Assembly (NCBI RefSeq): GCF_002278135.3
Contig: NZ_CP029425.2
Location: 7,292,001-7,356,000, forward strand
Direction: 5' to 3'
DNA length: 64,000 nucleotides
Origin: Bradyrhizobium ottawaense
GTDB taxonomy: Bacteria > Pseudomonadota > Alphaproteobacteria > Rhizobiales > Xanthobacteraceae
The number at the start of each line of letters is the position of its first letter. Within the stretch, counting starts at the first letter, position 1. The notes beneath the pieces are model-generated. The model made no database searches and had not been told where the DNA came from. It worked only from the letters and a program-made list of their open reading frames with translations. The position numbers were made by a program, and so were the translations under genes. Shown piece after piece: positions 8,242 through 17,234 of the stretch.

Positions 8242-9390
8242 CTAGATCCAGCCAGGCGGCACCAGATCCGTCAGGATGGCAAGGCATTCAAACAGGAAGT
8301 AGCTTCCGAAAATCAGCTCGACGTTCTGGGCCGCATCGATATCGCGCACGATCGCCTTTCGGGTGAAGCAGCCGCCGGTGAGCATTCCAGGCGGGCGCGG
8401 GTCATCGGGAGCAGTCGGTGTCAGGTATTTCGAGCTCAGTTGAGTAACTGTGCGCTCCGCAAATAATCTATATTTGGCGCCCCCCTCAGGACCAAGTGCG
8501 GATGCGAGGCGCAGCGCCGCGGCGGCAGCGATAGCAGTGGCCGCAGTATCCCTGCTGGTGTTGGGGATCGCCGGATCGTCGAAATCCCAGAAGGCAATGA
8601 GATCCGCGGGGACATGGTCGATCCACCAGTCAAGAAGGCGGACGGCGTAGTCGCGCCATAGCGGTTCGTCGGGGCGGACCATGGCGGCGTGAGCGGTGTA
8701 GAGCATCGCCCATCCCTGCGCCCGGCCCCAGGTGCTGATATCGCTATATCCCTTGTGCGTGTGCGTTCTGAGCACCTTACCGGTGTGATCAAGGGTGGAA
8801 GACTGGATAACTGAATTGTCCTGCCGCACATGGATCTCCAGGACGCGCCGCATATGTGCATTGGCGACCTCCTCCATCCGGGCATCGGAAAGCTCGTCCG
8901 CGGCCCAATAGAGCAGGCCTGTCGCCTGGAGCGAGTCGATGCTGCTCTCGGAAGCTCCCACTGCGCTCGCCTCCTCGGCATCCCTGCCCAACGGTATCAG
9001 TCCGAGGTGTGGATCGAACATATCACGAAGCGATCTTGCTGCTGTCAGAGCCACCGCGCGGGCGTTTTCTTCCTTGAACAGGATGCTGCCGAGGGCGCCG
9101 GCATGATAGAAGCCGAAGCCCTTGAAGGCCGTAAGCCGCTCGGCACGCGGCAACATTCGGCTTAGCGCAGCACGCGCGTCTTCGATTGGGAACTGGCTGC
9201 GATCAGCGAGGTGCGCGAGCCAAAGCTCACCGACAAATGCCCCGCCGGTCCAATCACCATCGGGGGTAAACGTCCATTTTCCGTCGGCGGCACTCGCCCA
9301 GTGTGGCAAGCCCGAGCGTGCGGTGTCCCGAGTCTCGGCAATGCGCTTCAGCATACGCTCGCGCGCGGGCAGATATTGGCTTTCCGACAT
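8242..9390 (-). CDS. Glycoside hydrolase family 88-like unsaturated glucuronyl hydrolase
   Basis: A 382-residue (alpha/alpha)6-barrel-type protein. Family landmarks are KGFGFYHAGALGSILF, the central SDISTWGRAQGWAMLYTAHA, and IAFWDFDDPAIPNTSRDTAA followed by the alanine-rich helix AIAAAAALRL. These match the conserved blocks of GH88 unsaturated glucuronyl/rhamnogalacturonyl hydrolases, which remove the 4,5-unsaturated uronic acid left by polysaccharide lyases. No signal peptide is visible, so it should act in the cytoplasm on imported oligosaccharides. It lies 171 bp upstream of the DapA-like gene in the same direction, consistent with one uronide-degrading transcription unit. Confidence 0.8.
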   Translation of the reverse strand: MSESQYLPARERMLKRIAETRDTARSGLPHWASAADGKWTFTPDGDWTGGAFVGELWLAHLADRSQFPIEDARAALSRMLPRAERLTAFKGFGFYHAGALGSILFKEENARAVALTAARSLRDMFDPHLGLIPLGRDAEEASAVGASESSIDSLQATGLLYWAADELSDARMEEVANAHMRRVLEIHVRQDNSVIQSSTLDHTGKVLRTHTHKGYSDISTWGRAQGWAMLYTAHAAMVRPDEPLWRDYAVRLLDWWIDHVPADLIAFWDFDDPAIPNTSRDTAATAIAAAAALRLASALGPEGGAKYRLFAERTVTQLSSKYLTPTAPDDPRPPGMLTGGCFTRKAIVRDIDAAQNVELIFGSYFLFECLAILTDLVPPGWI

Positions 9391-9637
9391 GGCTTCTGGT
9401 CCAACATAATACTCGCCGCGCGGCTTTGCCCTGGCGGCAACTTAAAGCTCTTTACCAACAGATCCTGGACTGGCGCGAACGGTTGGTGTTCACGAGACTT
9501 CCAATCGTGCTTGGCTGCATCTCTGCGGAGTAGCAAGCCTCGTCAGCAGCACCGCAGGGAAAGCCGCGTGCAAGTTTATGCCAATCACGATGACCCTCCG
9601 ACGTAAGCGTGCTGCTTTCGACAATCCTCGTTGTTCG

Positions 9638-10840
9638 TTAGTGATGCGAGTCCGCAGCGCCGATGGCGCCGGTTTCATAAAGATGCTTCAATTTCCTAGC
9701 GTCATAGCCCAGCTCTTTCAGAATCTCTTCCGTTTGCGCACCGAGCTTTTGCGGCGGCAAACGCACGTCCGGCTGCTCGCCGTCGTAGCGCACGGGATGG
9801 CTGACAAGGGTGATGGGAGCTCCGGTCGCGCCGGTCACGACCTGAAAATTTTTGTTATGCGCGATCTGCGGATCCGCAACGACGTCGGCATAATCGTTCA
9901 CCGCAGCGTGCCAAATTCCACGCGCCTCGAACAGGACGATGCATTCCATGGTTGAGCGTTTGGCGATGTTGGCAGCAATCATGGCTGAGGCCTCGTCCCG
10001 CCGGCGATACGCCTCCTCGTCAGGAATTCGCTGGTCGGCCGGAAGGCCAAGCGCGCCTGAGAGCGCCTCCAGCGATCCCAAAGAGATCGCAATGTGCCCA
10101 TCGCGTGTCGCATAGATGCCGTAAGGCGCACCGTAGTACCAGCCGGCCACCGGGCCCGGCTGACGGACGTCGTCAGGCCTTTGGCCGTTCAGGTAGCAGG
10201 TAAAAGATTCCATCTGCAGGTCGAGCGCAGCCGACAGCAGGCTAACATCGACGCGGCAGCCCTGCCCCGTCCGCGCCTTCCGCACCAAGGCAGCCAGGAT
10301 CCCCGCCGCAAACAAGGCGGCGCCGTGATGATCGATGGCGGAAACGCCGACAGCCCGCGGCCCCTGCTCGCGACTTCCGGTGATCATCGCAAGTCCTGAT
10401 AGCGCCTGGATCAAGAGATCCTGGCCTGGGCGATCGACATAGGGCCCGTCAGGACCGTAGCCGGAGGCAGCGGCATAGATGATCTGCGGATTGATCTTCT
10501 TTGCATCCTCGTAGCCGAGACCAAGCTTGTCGAGCACACCCGGGCGGAAGTTCTCTGCGATCACATCCGATTTGGCGATCAGTTGCCTGGCGATGACCAC
10601 GGCTTCGGGTTTTTTCAGATCGAGCGTGAGGCTGCGCTTGTTGCGGTTTCCCGTCAGAAGCAACATTGATTGGCCGTCAACCCGCTTGTCCGCCCCGCCC
10701 CATTTCCTCTGAAAGGCCCCCCCGGGCGGTTCCACGGCGATCACGTCCGCACCGAGGTCGGCGAGAAACTGCACGCCGACCGGACCCATCAGAAAGTGAT
10801 TGAGGCTGAGGACTCGAATGCCCTTCAAAAGATCGACCAT
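9638..10840 (-). CDS. CaiB/BaiF family (family III) CoA-transferase
   Basis: A 400-residue family III CoA-transferase. It starts LLKGIRVLSLNHFLMGPVG, followed by FLADLGADVIAVEPPGG, RNKRSLTLDLKKPEA, ENFRPGVLDKLGL and the GQDLLIQALSGLAMITG segment carrying the catalytic Asp. The C-terminal domain ends QTEEILKELGYD. It moves CoA between a donor thioester and a carboxylic acid. A perfect palindrome (10891-10906) lies about 50 bp upstream of its start, and similar palindromes precede the enoyl-CoA hydratase at 17.2 kb. The two enzymes probably act in the same acid-degradation pathway under one LacI-type regulator. The acid is not identified. Confidence 0.85.
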   Translation of the reverse strand: MVDLLKGIRVLSLNHFLMGPVGVQFLADLGADVIAVEPPGGAFQRKWGGADKRVDGQSMLLLTGNRNKRSLTLDLKKPEAVVIARQLIAKSDVIAENFRPGVLDKLGLGYEDAKKINPQIIYAAASGYGPDGPYVDRPGQDLLIQALSGLAMITGSREQGPRAVGVSAIDHHGAALFAAGILAALVRKARTGQGCRVDVSLLSAALDLQMESFTCYLNGQRPDDVRQPGPVAGWYYGAPYGIYATRDGHIAISLGSLEALSGALGLPADQRIPDEEAYRRRDEASAMIAANIAKRSTMECIVLFEARGIWHAAVNDYADVVADPQIAHNKNFQVVTGATGAPITLVSHPVRYDGEQPDVRLPPQKLGAQTEEILKELGYDARKLKHLYETGAIGAADSHH

Positions 10841-10864
10841 ACATCCTTGCTTTCGGTTTTACCT

Positions 10865-10906
10865 GAAATCGAGGTGCTGGTTCTCGATTTCTGAAATCGA
10901 TTTCAG
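10865..10906. promoter_or_regulatory. Composite LacI-type operator between the CoA-transferase and lacI-family genes
   Basis: CTGAAATCGATTTCAG (10891-10906) is a perfect 16-bp palindrome with a central CG, as expected for a LacI/GalR operator. Immediately left, GAAATCGAG (10865-10873) and CTCGATTTC (10883-10891) form a second inverted repeat using the same half-sites. The cluster lies in the promoter region of the CoA-transferase and upstream of the LacI-type regulator at 11105, so autoregulation is likely. Confidence 0.75.
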
Positions 10907-11104
10907 ACTTAGGCTGTGCGAGAAGCGGAGTCAAGCGAATCTACCAACTTTCGAATGAGATTCGCTTCATCCCGCTCCATCTGTGCATGAGAGGGGCAGA
11001 AAATAGCGCCGATGGCCCGCATACAGGGCTTGAGAAGGTAGCGCTCGTGATGGTTTAACCCTTTTGAGGGGAGACCCTCTCCTTCTCCTGGTTGACCAAC
11101 GCAA

Positions 11105-12196
11105 ATGGACAAGAAACCTGTAATCGCGCCCAAAGGCCGGCAGCAGCCGCGCGTGAAGATCGAGGACGTTGCCCGGAAGGCGAATGTGTCGCCGGCGACG
11201 GTGTCGCGGGTTCTCAATCACCCCGATATCGTACGGCCGGAGCTTCGCGACAGGGTCATGCGGCATATCAATGACCTCGCCTACACGCGCGATAGCGCAG
11301 CCAGAGCATTGAAATCGGGACGCATGCGGACCGTCGGCGTCATCGTTCCGACACTGGCGCTCGGTATCTTTGCAGAAGGCGTGGAAGCCCTCCAGAACCG
11401 CCTCAGCGAAAGCGGCTACACGCTGTTCATTGCGAATTCGCAATATGACCAGCGGCGTGAATTTCAGGAACTGCAAAGTCTCATTGAACGCGGCATCGAT
11501 GGAATCGTGCTGGTCGGAGCTTCCCACGGACGGGAGCTGAGGAGCCTGATCGAACAGGCAGGCGTACCCGTCATCACCACCTATGTTGCCAAGGCCGGCG
11601 GCGGCATCCCCGCGATCGGAATCGACAACGAAAGCGCCACCCGCGAGATGACGGAGTATCTGCTAAGGCTTGGACACGTCCGTTTTGGCGCGATTGCCAA
11701 CGTTGTCGCCGCGTCCAACGACAGATCCCGCGCCAGACTCGAGGGAATTCAGCGCGCGCTGTCGGACGCCGGTCTCCCGCTCAAGCCGAGCCAGGTCGTC
11801 AAGGCCGATTATTCGCTTGCCCAGGGCCGTAGCGCCCTTCGTCAGCTCCTCACCGATCATCCGGACACGACAGCAGTCATCTGCACCACCGACACGCTTG
11901 CCATCGGTGCAATGGCAGAGGCTCGCAAGATGGGGCTGGCCGTACCGGCTACGCTTTCCATCACAGGATTTGACGATGTGGAGCTGGCGGCGCAAATGGA
12001 CCCGCCGCTCACAACAGTCAGCGTTCCGGCAGCAGAAATCGGCCGGGGAGCCGCCGATTATCTCATCAATGCCATTGCCGGAAGTCCTGTCCCGAGAAGT
12101 GTCGTGTTGCCGTACCGGCTGGTCATGCGCTCATCGAGCGCCCCGCCGCGGTCCAGCGTCCGTCCCGCCCGTCGCGGGCGCAGTCGAGATCATTGA
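11105..12196 (+). CDS. LacI/GalR family transcriptional regulator
   Basis: A 363-residue regulator. The N-terminal helix-turn-helix and hinge read VKIEDVARKANVSPATVSRV and then HINDLAYTRDSAARALKSGR. The periplasmic-binding-protein-like effector domain follows: TVGVIVPTLALGIFAEGVEA, GIDGIVLVGAS, AIGIDNESATREMTEYLL, AVICTTDTLAIGAMAEA, and LSITGFDDVELAAQMDPPLT. The C-terminal tail is Arg/Ser/Pro-rich and may be disordered. Its DNA-binding helices are of the class that binds symmetric sites with a central CG. The palindromes at 10891, 17014 and 17180 are good candidate operators, which would place the CoA-transferase and enoyl-CoA hydratase under its control. The inducer is unknown. Confidence 0.9.
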   Translation: MDKKPVIAPKGRQQPRVKIEDVARKANVSPATVSRVLNHPDIVRPELRDRVMRHINDLAYTRDSAARALKSGRMRTVGVIVPTLALGIFAEGVEALQNRLSESGYTLFIANSQYDQRREFQELQSLIERGIDGIVLVGASHGRELRSLIEQAGVPVITTYVAKAGGGIPAIGIDNESATREMTEYLLRLGHVRFGAIANVVAASNDRSRARLEGIQRALSDAGLPLKPSQVVKADYSLAQGRSALRQLLTDHPDTTAVICTTDTLAIGAMAEARKMGLAVPATLSITGFDDVELAAQMDPPLTTVSVPAAEIGRGAADYLINAIAGSPVPRSVVLPYRLVMRSSSAPPRSSVRPARRGRSRDH

Positions 12197-12360
12197 CCGG
12201 GCCACGGTCCTGATAACTATTTCAGAACCGGAGGCTGGCGTCCGCATCCCAGGACCCGATGACGCAAGCTGCTCGCCCCTTATCATTATTCGCCCGTAAG
12301 TAGAGGTGGCTGAGCATGCGATGCGCCGCCTGCGCGATCGTCAATGGCACAAGAGACTTC

Positions 12361-14994
12361 TCAATGCTCGCGTTCAACGTGAACGGAGTGAACGGGCGCA
12401 TGGTGGTGGCTGGCGCCCAGTTCGTGCAATCTATGATGCAGGCGATGATGCGCAAGTTCCAGGGCAGCTCGCAGCCGCGAGTGTCGCGCTTCGTCGGACT
12501 TGGGAGCGAGCGTGTCCATATAGGCGATCGATCCCTCGATTTGAGCAAGGACCGACACTGCATCCGCGGTGGCAAAGATGGGCATTCCGCCTACTTTGAC
12601 ATATACCGCACTGGTGTGCGCCGCAATGTCGGCCTCGCGTCCGGCGACACTGCCCCGAACGCGCAGCGCGATCCAACATGACTCGTTGATGGGCAGGGAG
12701 AGCTGCCCCTTGCACGACAAGCCTCCGCATCGAACCTCCTCGAGGACCGTGCCGTTACATATGAGCTCCACCCGCGCCGGCGGGACGCTGACCGATTCGA
12801 TCCGCCAGTCGATCGTGAGGGTGCCGCCTGAACGGGGAAGGGACACCGTGCCTCCAGGGCGACGTCCTTCAACGGTCATCTCAACCAGAGGCCCGACAGT
12901 GATGAACGTGTCCCCGCTGCGTACGGCATCCATCCAGTTGCGATACGTGAAGTCGCGTTCGCCCAACCGCACATAGGTCCGTGAGCCCCCGAGGAGCGCG
13001 GCCGCGTCCATCTTGTCGGAGCCCGCCACCAGCGGCAGATGGTAGCCGATGTTGAGGTAGCGATACCAATCGGCGAGACCAAATGCGCTGAGCTGCGCGG
13101 TCCGCGGGTTGAACGACATCATTTCGATGGCGTCGACAAGGCCGAGCACAATGTCGGCCGCACGCTCCGCCTGCGGGTTCGGCGCATGCGGCATTACCAC
13201 CAGCCCCCCTTGCTGACGGCAGCGCTCCGCCCAGTCGGCCATGGTCGCTTCCAGAACATGGCCGATTGCAGCTTCGTTGGACCCGCCGCAAGAGAGCGGA
13301 TTGATCATCTCACCTTCATAGCCGAGCAGCGATATGTGCCCCAGAACCTGCATCCGGTTCTCCGTGCCGACCCGAACCAGGAATTCTCCGTCGCCGCCGA
13401 AATCCTTTGCCCCGAACGTCGTGCGTCCGTCGAAATCGGCGACGTTGGTGAATAGCTCGCCCCACTGTGCGGCGAGCAAGTTGACCACGTTGACACCCTC
13501 CGCCTTGCCCTCAAGCAGCGCTGTCTGCGGGCTTAGGAAATGGACGTGCGTATCAGAGCTAACCCATCCCTGTTCGCGCCAGCGCAGCACACGATCGAGC
13601 TCAAAGGTGAGAGTGTCCGTGCTTGCAGTGATGTCGACGATGGTGCGCAACGGGCGCACCTCAAAACCCCTGCAGATCTCTACGAACACGGGCCCGAGCG
13701 GCAGGTCCGCCTCGCAACTGCCGTCCACGTAGACGTACTGGTTCAGCCCATTGGCAAATTCGCCCGAGAAGTCCTCGAACCTGCCGGTATTGACCTTGCG
13801 GTGATGTCCCTTGGGTGGCAGATACTCCCCATGCGCACCATGGACATGCAACCGCGCGGCAACGCGCACGCCACTGTCCTTTTCCATGATGCGGATCTTG
13901 ACCGGCCTTGTGGCCGGTTCGACTGTCGCCACATTGAGCGAGGCGCTTGCGTTACCGCCACCTTCCAACGATCGAAGCTCGAACATGTGCAAGCGGCCAT
14001 CGTCGGGGCGCAGATAGAGTCTTGCGTCCGGATGCGCCGAGTACTCAACGATGACTTCGCTCCCGCAGCGCACGGGCTGCACATCAACTTTGGCGCCCAG
14101 CCAATCCGCTCTGGAGTACTCGAGCACTGCGCGTGCCGAGATGACCGTGCCGAGGTCCATGCCGATCTGCTGGCCCCGATCGTCGACATCGAGCTCGCCA
14201 AGCTTGTTCAGATGGAACCCCGGCGGCAGCCTCACCTTCAGCTTGCGACGGCCCTGGAGGCGCAGCGGGTGCTGGGTGAGCGCTGTCGTGGTCACCGCAA
14301 ACACAAGCGAGATTTCCTGTTCCGCGCGCAAGCTCAACGCCGAAAGCTCCTTGTCCGGATAAGGATTGGGGAGCGCGTAAAGCCACACGTTCTCACCTTG
14401 TCGATCCATGCGTCCCGATTGGGTGCGAGCCTCGCCCTGGAAGAAGTTCGCCCCCGGCGCTCTGCCGAGTACAAAGTCCTCGCCGGTGCTTGCATGTACG
14501 GTGGGCGCGCGTAGCGGCAAGGCGGCGAACGCACTCGCACTCCAGGAGATGTGGTTCTGCTGGATCGCGAAGCGGCGCAGCACCGGCACGTCGGTCTCGC
14601 TGCCGTCGGCATAGCGGAGCCCGTATGTCGCCACCCGGTCGCCGAGTGGATTGCCTTCTACAGGCAGCGTAGCCGGGCCGATCTCTCCGAAACCCTCGGG
14701 GCTTGCACTGGGGCGGTCTGCCGCCACTTGCACGAACAGCACATAGCTCGCCATCGTCGGCGGCAACGCGATTACGGCAGGAGGGGCGCCGGGGCGCAGC
14801 TCCAGCACATCCGGCCCTATTTCGCTGCCGAAGAGAAAGGGCATGCCGCGATGGGTCTGGAGCCCGCGAAGTGAATCGATCCAGCCGGTGTCACCCGGGC
14901 GGGCGGCGAACCCTTCACCGGCATTTGCGCGCTTGGCGTTGAAATATCGCTTCAAGTCCACAGGCGTGAAGTGCGGCGATGAAGGTGTTTTCAT
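12361..14994 (-). CDS. CehA/McbA-like metallohydrolase with a PHP-type C-terminal domain and a His-rich tail
   Basis: An 877-residue protein. The first half (about residues 1-470) is beta-rich and not clearly assigned. The second half opens with REQGWVSSDTHVHFLSPQTA (about residue 480), the metal-binding His-x-His of PHP-like hydrolases, and continues with VVMPHAPNPQAERAADIVLG and HLPLVAGSDKMDAAAL. This is the layout of CehA/McbA family metallohydrolases, known from carbamate (carbaryl) hydrolysis. The last 35 residues hold about ten histidines (LAHHRLHHRLHELG and later), perhaps a metal reservoir. No signal peptide is seen. It lies between the LacI regulator (convergent) and an MFS carrier (same strand), so it probably hydrolyses the carried substrate. 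The natural substrate is unknown. Confidence 0.7.
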   Translation of the reverse strand: MKTPSSPHFTPVDLKRYFNAKRANAGEGFAARPGDTGWIDSLRGLQTHRGMPFLFGSEIGPDVLELRPGAPPAVIALPPTMASYVLFVQVAADRPSASPEGFGEIGPATLPVEGNPLGDRVATYGLRYADGSETDVPVLRRFAIQQNHISWSASAFAALPLRAPTVHASTGEDFVLGRAPGANFFQGEARTQSGRMDRQGENVWLYALPNPYPDKELSALSLRAEQEISLVFAVTTTALTQHPLRLQGRRKLKVRLPPGFHLNKLGELDVDDRGQQIGMDLGTVISARAVLEYSRADWLGAKVDVQPVRCGSEVIVEYSAHPDARLYLRPDDGRLHMFELRSLEGGGNASASLNVATVEPATRPVKIRIMEKDSGVRVAARLHVHGAHGEYLPPKGHHRKVNTGRFEDFSGEFANGLNQYVYVDGSCEADLPLGPVFVEICRGFEVRPLRTIVDITASTDTLTFELDRVLRWREQGWVSSDTHVHFLSPQTALLEGKAEGVNVVNLLAAQWGELFTNVADFDGRTTFGAKDFGGDGEFLVRVGTENRMQVLGHISLLGYEGEMINPLSCGGSNEAAIGHVLEATMADWAERCRQQGGLVVMPHAPNPQAERAADIVLGLVDAIEMMSFNPRTAQLSAFGLADWYRYLNIGYHLPLVAGSDKMDAAALLGGSRTYVRLGERDFTYRNWMDAVRSGDTFITVGPLVEMTVEGRRPGGTVSLPRSGGTLTIDWRIESVSVPPARVELICNGTVLEEVRCGGLSCKGQLSLPINESCWIALRVRGSVAGREADIAAHTSAVYVKVGGMPIFATADAVSVLAQIEGSIAYMDTLAPKSDEARHSRLRAALELAHHRLHHRLHELGASHHHAPVHSVHVEREH

Positions 14995-15195
14995 GCTTCG
15001 GACTCCAGTTTCAGCAACTCAGTGCCTCGCAAGCATTCTTTGTTTGTTGTGAATGACTGCTCGCGCAAGGACGCTTGCGCCGACCCCATGCTCATGCCGA
15101 GCATGAAGAGATACGCGCGAGCCCTTATGTTTTGCAGCTAACGTGGACGCCTTGCGTCCGTCGCGGGCACGGCGAAGCGCAGGGGCAGAGCGTGT

Positions 15196-16521
15196 TCATT
15201 CACCTATGTAGAGGCAGCCGCGCTTCTTTGCGATCTGGTAGACCAGCACGCTCAGGAGCGCGATCAACGATCCGTAGACGGGAAACATCCAGGCGATGTG
15301 CTCGCGTTGCAACCAAACCAGCAGATAGGGTGACGTCCCGCCAAACAAGGAGACGCCGAGCGCATAGCCGAGAGCCACTCCGGTGGTCCGCACGGCGCGC
15401 GGCATCAGCGTGGTGGCGATGAAGTTATAGAGGGCCATGTTGAAGCCCACGATCGCGCCGCCGAACACCGTAACAAAGAAGAACGTGACGATGCCTTTTT
15501 CCGAATAGAGCAGTGTCAGGAAGAAGCATGGGATGAGCAACAGGCGCAGCAGCGCGAACGCGCGCGAGGGTCGCACCTTGTCCGCGAAAGCGCCGACAAA
15601 CGGCGCCGTTGACATCCAGATCAGGACCATCAGGGTCATGATCCCGTACACATACGTGCTGTCCTCCTTGAAGACCGTATTGGCCATGTTGGGAAGACCG
15701 GTGTTCCAGGCATAGTTGGCGATCTGCACCGACCCGATCACCAGGATGACGGCGAGCAGCGAAAGGCGGACGCTCCATAGCGTTTTCCACACACCGCCAG
15801 TCGATTCCTGAATGCGCGAAGACTCGTCTTGCCGATGCATGGCTCGATTGATCAAGGTTTCCGGCACCGTCGTGCGCAGATAGATGATCAAAAGGCCCAG
15901 CACGCCGCCGACCGCAAAGGGTATACGCCAAGCCCACTCGCGCATGGCTTCAGGTGCGACCGAGGCGCTCACCAGGAAGGCAACTAGGCTGGATCCAAGG
16001 CTTCCCAATTGGATGAATGTGCCGCCAATCAGACCGAGATAGCGTCCCTCCTTACCAGGTGGCGCCAGTTCAATTGCAATGGCGTTGGCGACACCAGCTT
16101 CAGCGCCTGTGGCAAACCCCTGAATCAGCCGCATGATCAGCAGCGCTATGGCCGCCGTGACGCCGAGGTCCTTGTAGGTGGGCAACAAGGATATCAAAAG
16201 CGAGCAAACCGCCATGGCCGTGACAGAGATCAGCATGACGCGCTTGTGGCTGATGCGATCTGCGACCGGCCCCAGCAAAACAGCGCCCAGCGGTCGAGCG
16301 CAAAAGCCCGCGCCGTACACGGCAAGTCCCGCCAGCAGCGAGGTGGTGGGATCATCGGAAGGGAAGAAGTGCGGCGAGAGAAACGCCGCCATTACGCCGT
16401 AGACATTCCAGTCGTACCACTCTAGCGCCACCCCTCCTCCAAGGCCGGCGGTCATTCGCTTGTTGGCAGTTTGCTTGTCAAGCTGGACGGGTACAGCGCT
16501 GGGCTGAGCAATGATGTTCAT
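15196..16521 (-). CDS. MFS transporter, metabolite:proton symporter (MHS) type
   Basis: A 441-residue, 12-segment major facilitator. Diagnostic parts are ALEWYDWNVYGVMAAFLSPH near the N-terminus, ARPLGAVLLGPVADRISHKR in the loop between segments 2 and 3, and MRLIQGFATGAEAG in segment 4. The second half repeats the pattern (GAFADKVRPSRAFALLR). This is the MHS group, which takes up carboxylates and betaines with protons. It precedes the CehA-like hydrolase gene by about 200 bp on the same strand and probably imports its substrate or a related acid. Confidence 0.85.
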   Translation of the reverse strand: MNIIAQPSAVPVQLDKQTANKRMTAGLGGGVALEWYDWNVYGVMAAFLSPHFFPSDDPTTSLLAGLAVYGAGFCARPLGAVLLGPVADRISHKRVMLISVTAMAVCSLLISLLPTYKDLGVTAAIALLIMRLIQGFATGAEAGVANAIAIELAPPGKEGRYLGLIGGTFIQLGSLGSSLVAFLVSASVAPEAMREWAWRIPFAVGGVLGLLIIYLRTTVPETLINRAMHRQDESSRIQESTGGVWKTLWSVRLSLLAVILVIGSVQIANYAWNTGLPNMANTVFKEDSTYVYGIMTLMVLIWMSTAPFVGAFADKVRPSRAFALLRLLLIPCFFLTLLYSEKGIVTFFFVTVFGGAIVGFNMALYNFIATTLMPRAVRTTGVALGYALGVSLFGGTSPYLLVWLQREHIAWMFPVYGSLIALLSVLVYQIAKKRGCLYIGE

Positions 16522-17013
16522 GGGTCCTCGGGCTCTATTGATGACTTAATGATTTTGCGGGTCGCGCGAGAACGAGCAGCCGCTCGTCGGCTCAACTGCG
16601 CCCGCCGCGAGCGGGGGTCTACGAGAGCGGCGGCCTTGAGCAGGCCGGACCGCGGAAGCGCAAGCGCAACAGCTGCCCGGGATGCCGGCGGAAAGCCCGC
16701 CTGGCTTCACGTAATTGCGGGCCTCGCCTCACGAGCGGCCATTGCACGATCCTAATGGCGCAGGACGCCTTCATCGTTGCTTCCGACTTGCGCGGCGACT
16801 CGCATAAAGCGCGCGCGAGATTCCGTGCCATTCCCATGGCCAGCCTTCCTCCTGTTGCTCTAAGCGCGCTTCTGAAGAAGCTGATGTTCTTGTTGGACAG
16901 CGCGGCGTCACAAGACCCGTCGCATCGTCAATGAGATCCTTCAGATGTGACCCACTCTCGCCGGCCGCATCCTTCTGGTTTCCCGCAGTACCGGGCATTT
17001 CGACATCGAGTTC
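16522..17013. other. Intergenic region, no gene recognised
   Basis: Nearly 500 bp between the MFS gene and the operators of the enoyl-CoA hydratase gene. Only short frames without recognisable homology are present; this may be decayed coding sequence. Confidence 0.4.
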
Positions 17014-17027
17014 TGAAATCGATTTCA
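17014..17027. promoter_or_regulatory. LacI-type operator 1 upstream of the enoyl-CoA hydratase gene
   Basis: TGAAATCGATTTCA is a perfect 14-bp palindrome, identical to the core of the 10891-10906 operator. It lies about 208 bp upstream of the hydratase start, together with a second site at 17180. The 166-bp spacing would allow DNA looping by a tetrameric regulator. Confidence 0.7.
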
Positions 17028-17179
17028 AGATTAGTAAGAATTCGGAACTGCGGAGTCAAGCCGTTTTTTACGGGTGAAGCCCGCCTCATGGTCTCCGTCG
17101 GCTCCGCGTTGAGCAAGGTGGCTCAGCGCCGCTGAGGCTGGTTCTTCCAAGAAGAGGCTTTTGGATGCCTCGTTGCGAA

Positions 17180-17191
17180 GAAATCGATTTC
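17180..17191. promoter_or_regulatory. LacI-type operator 2 upstream of the enoyl-CoA hydratase gene
   Basis: GAAATCGATTTC is a perfect 12-bp palindrome sharing the core of the other two sites, ending about 43 bp before the hydratase ATG. That position would block RNA polymerase, as expected for repression. Confidence 0.7.
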
Positions 17192-17234
17192 AGTCTAAGG
17201 CGTGGTTCTCATATTCCTTCAGGAGAACCGCTCC

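Noticed and set aside
7114..8466. Long plus-strand open frame of 450 codons
   Set aside because: It is antisense to the DapA-like and GH88 genes, whose translations carry clear family motifs; the plus-strand product has none.
13540..14514. Plus-strand open frame of 324 codons
   Set aside because: Shadow of the CehA/McbA-like gene on the opposite strand in GC-rich DNA.
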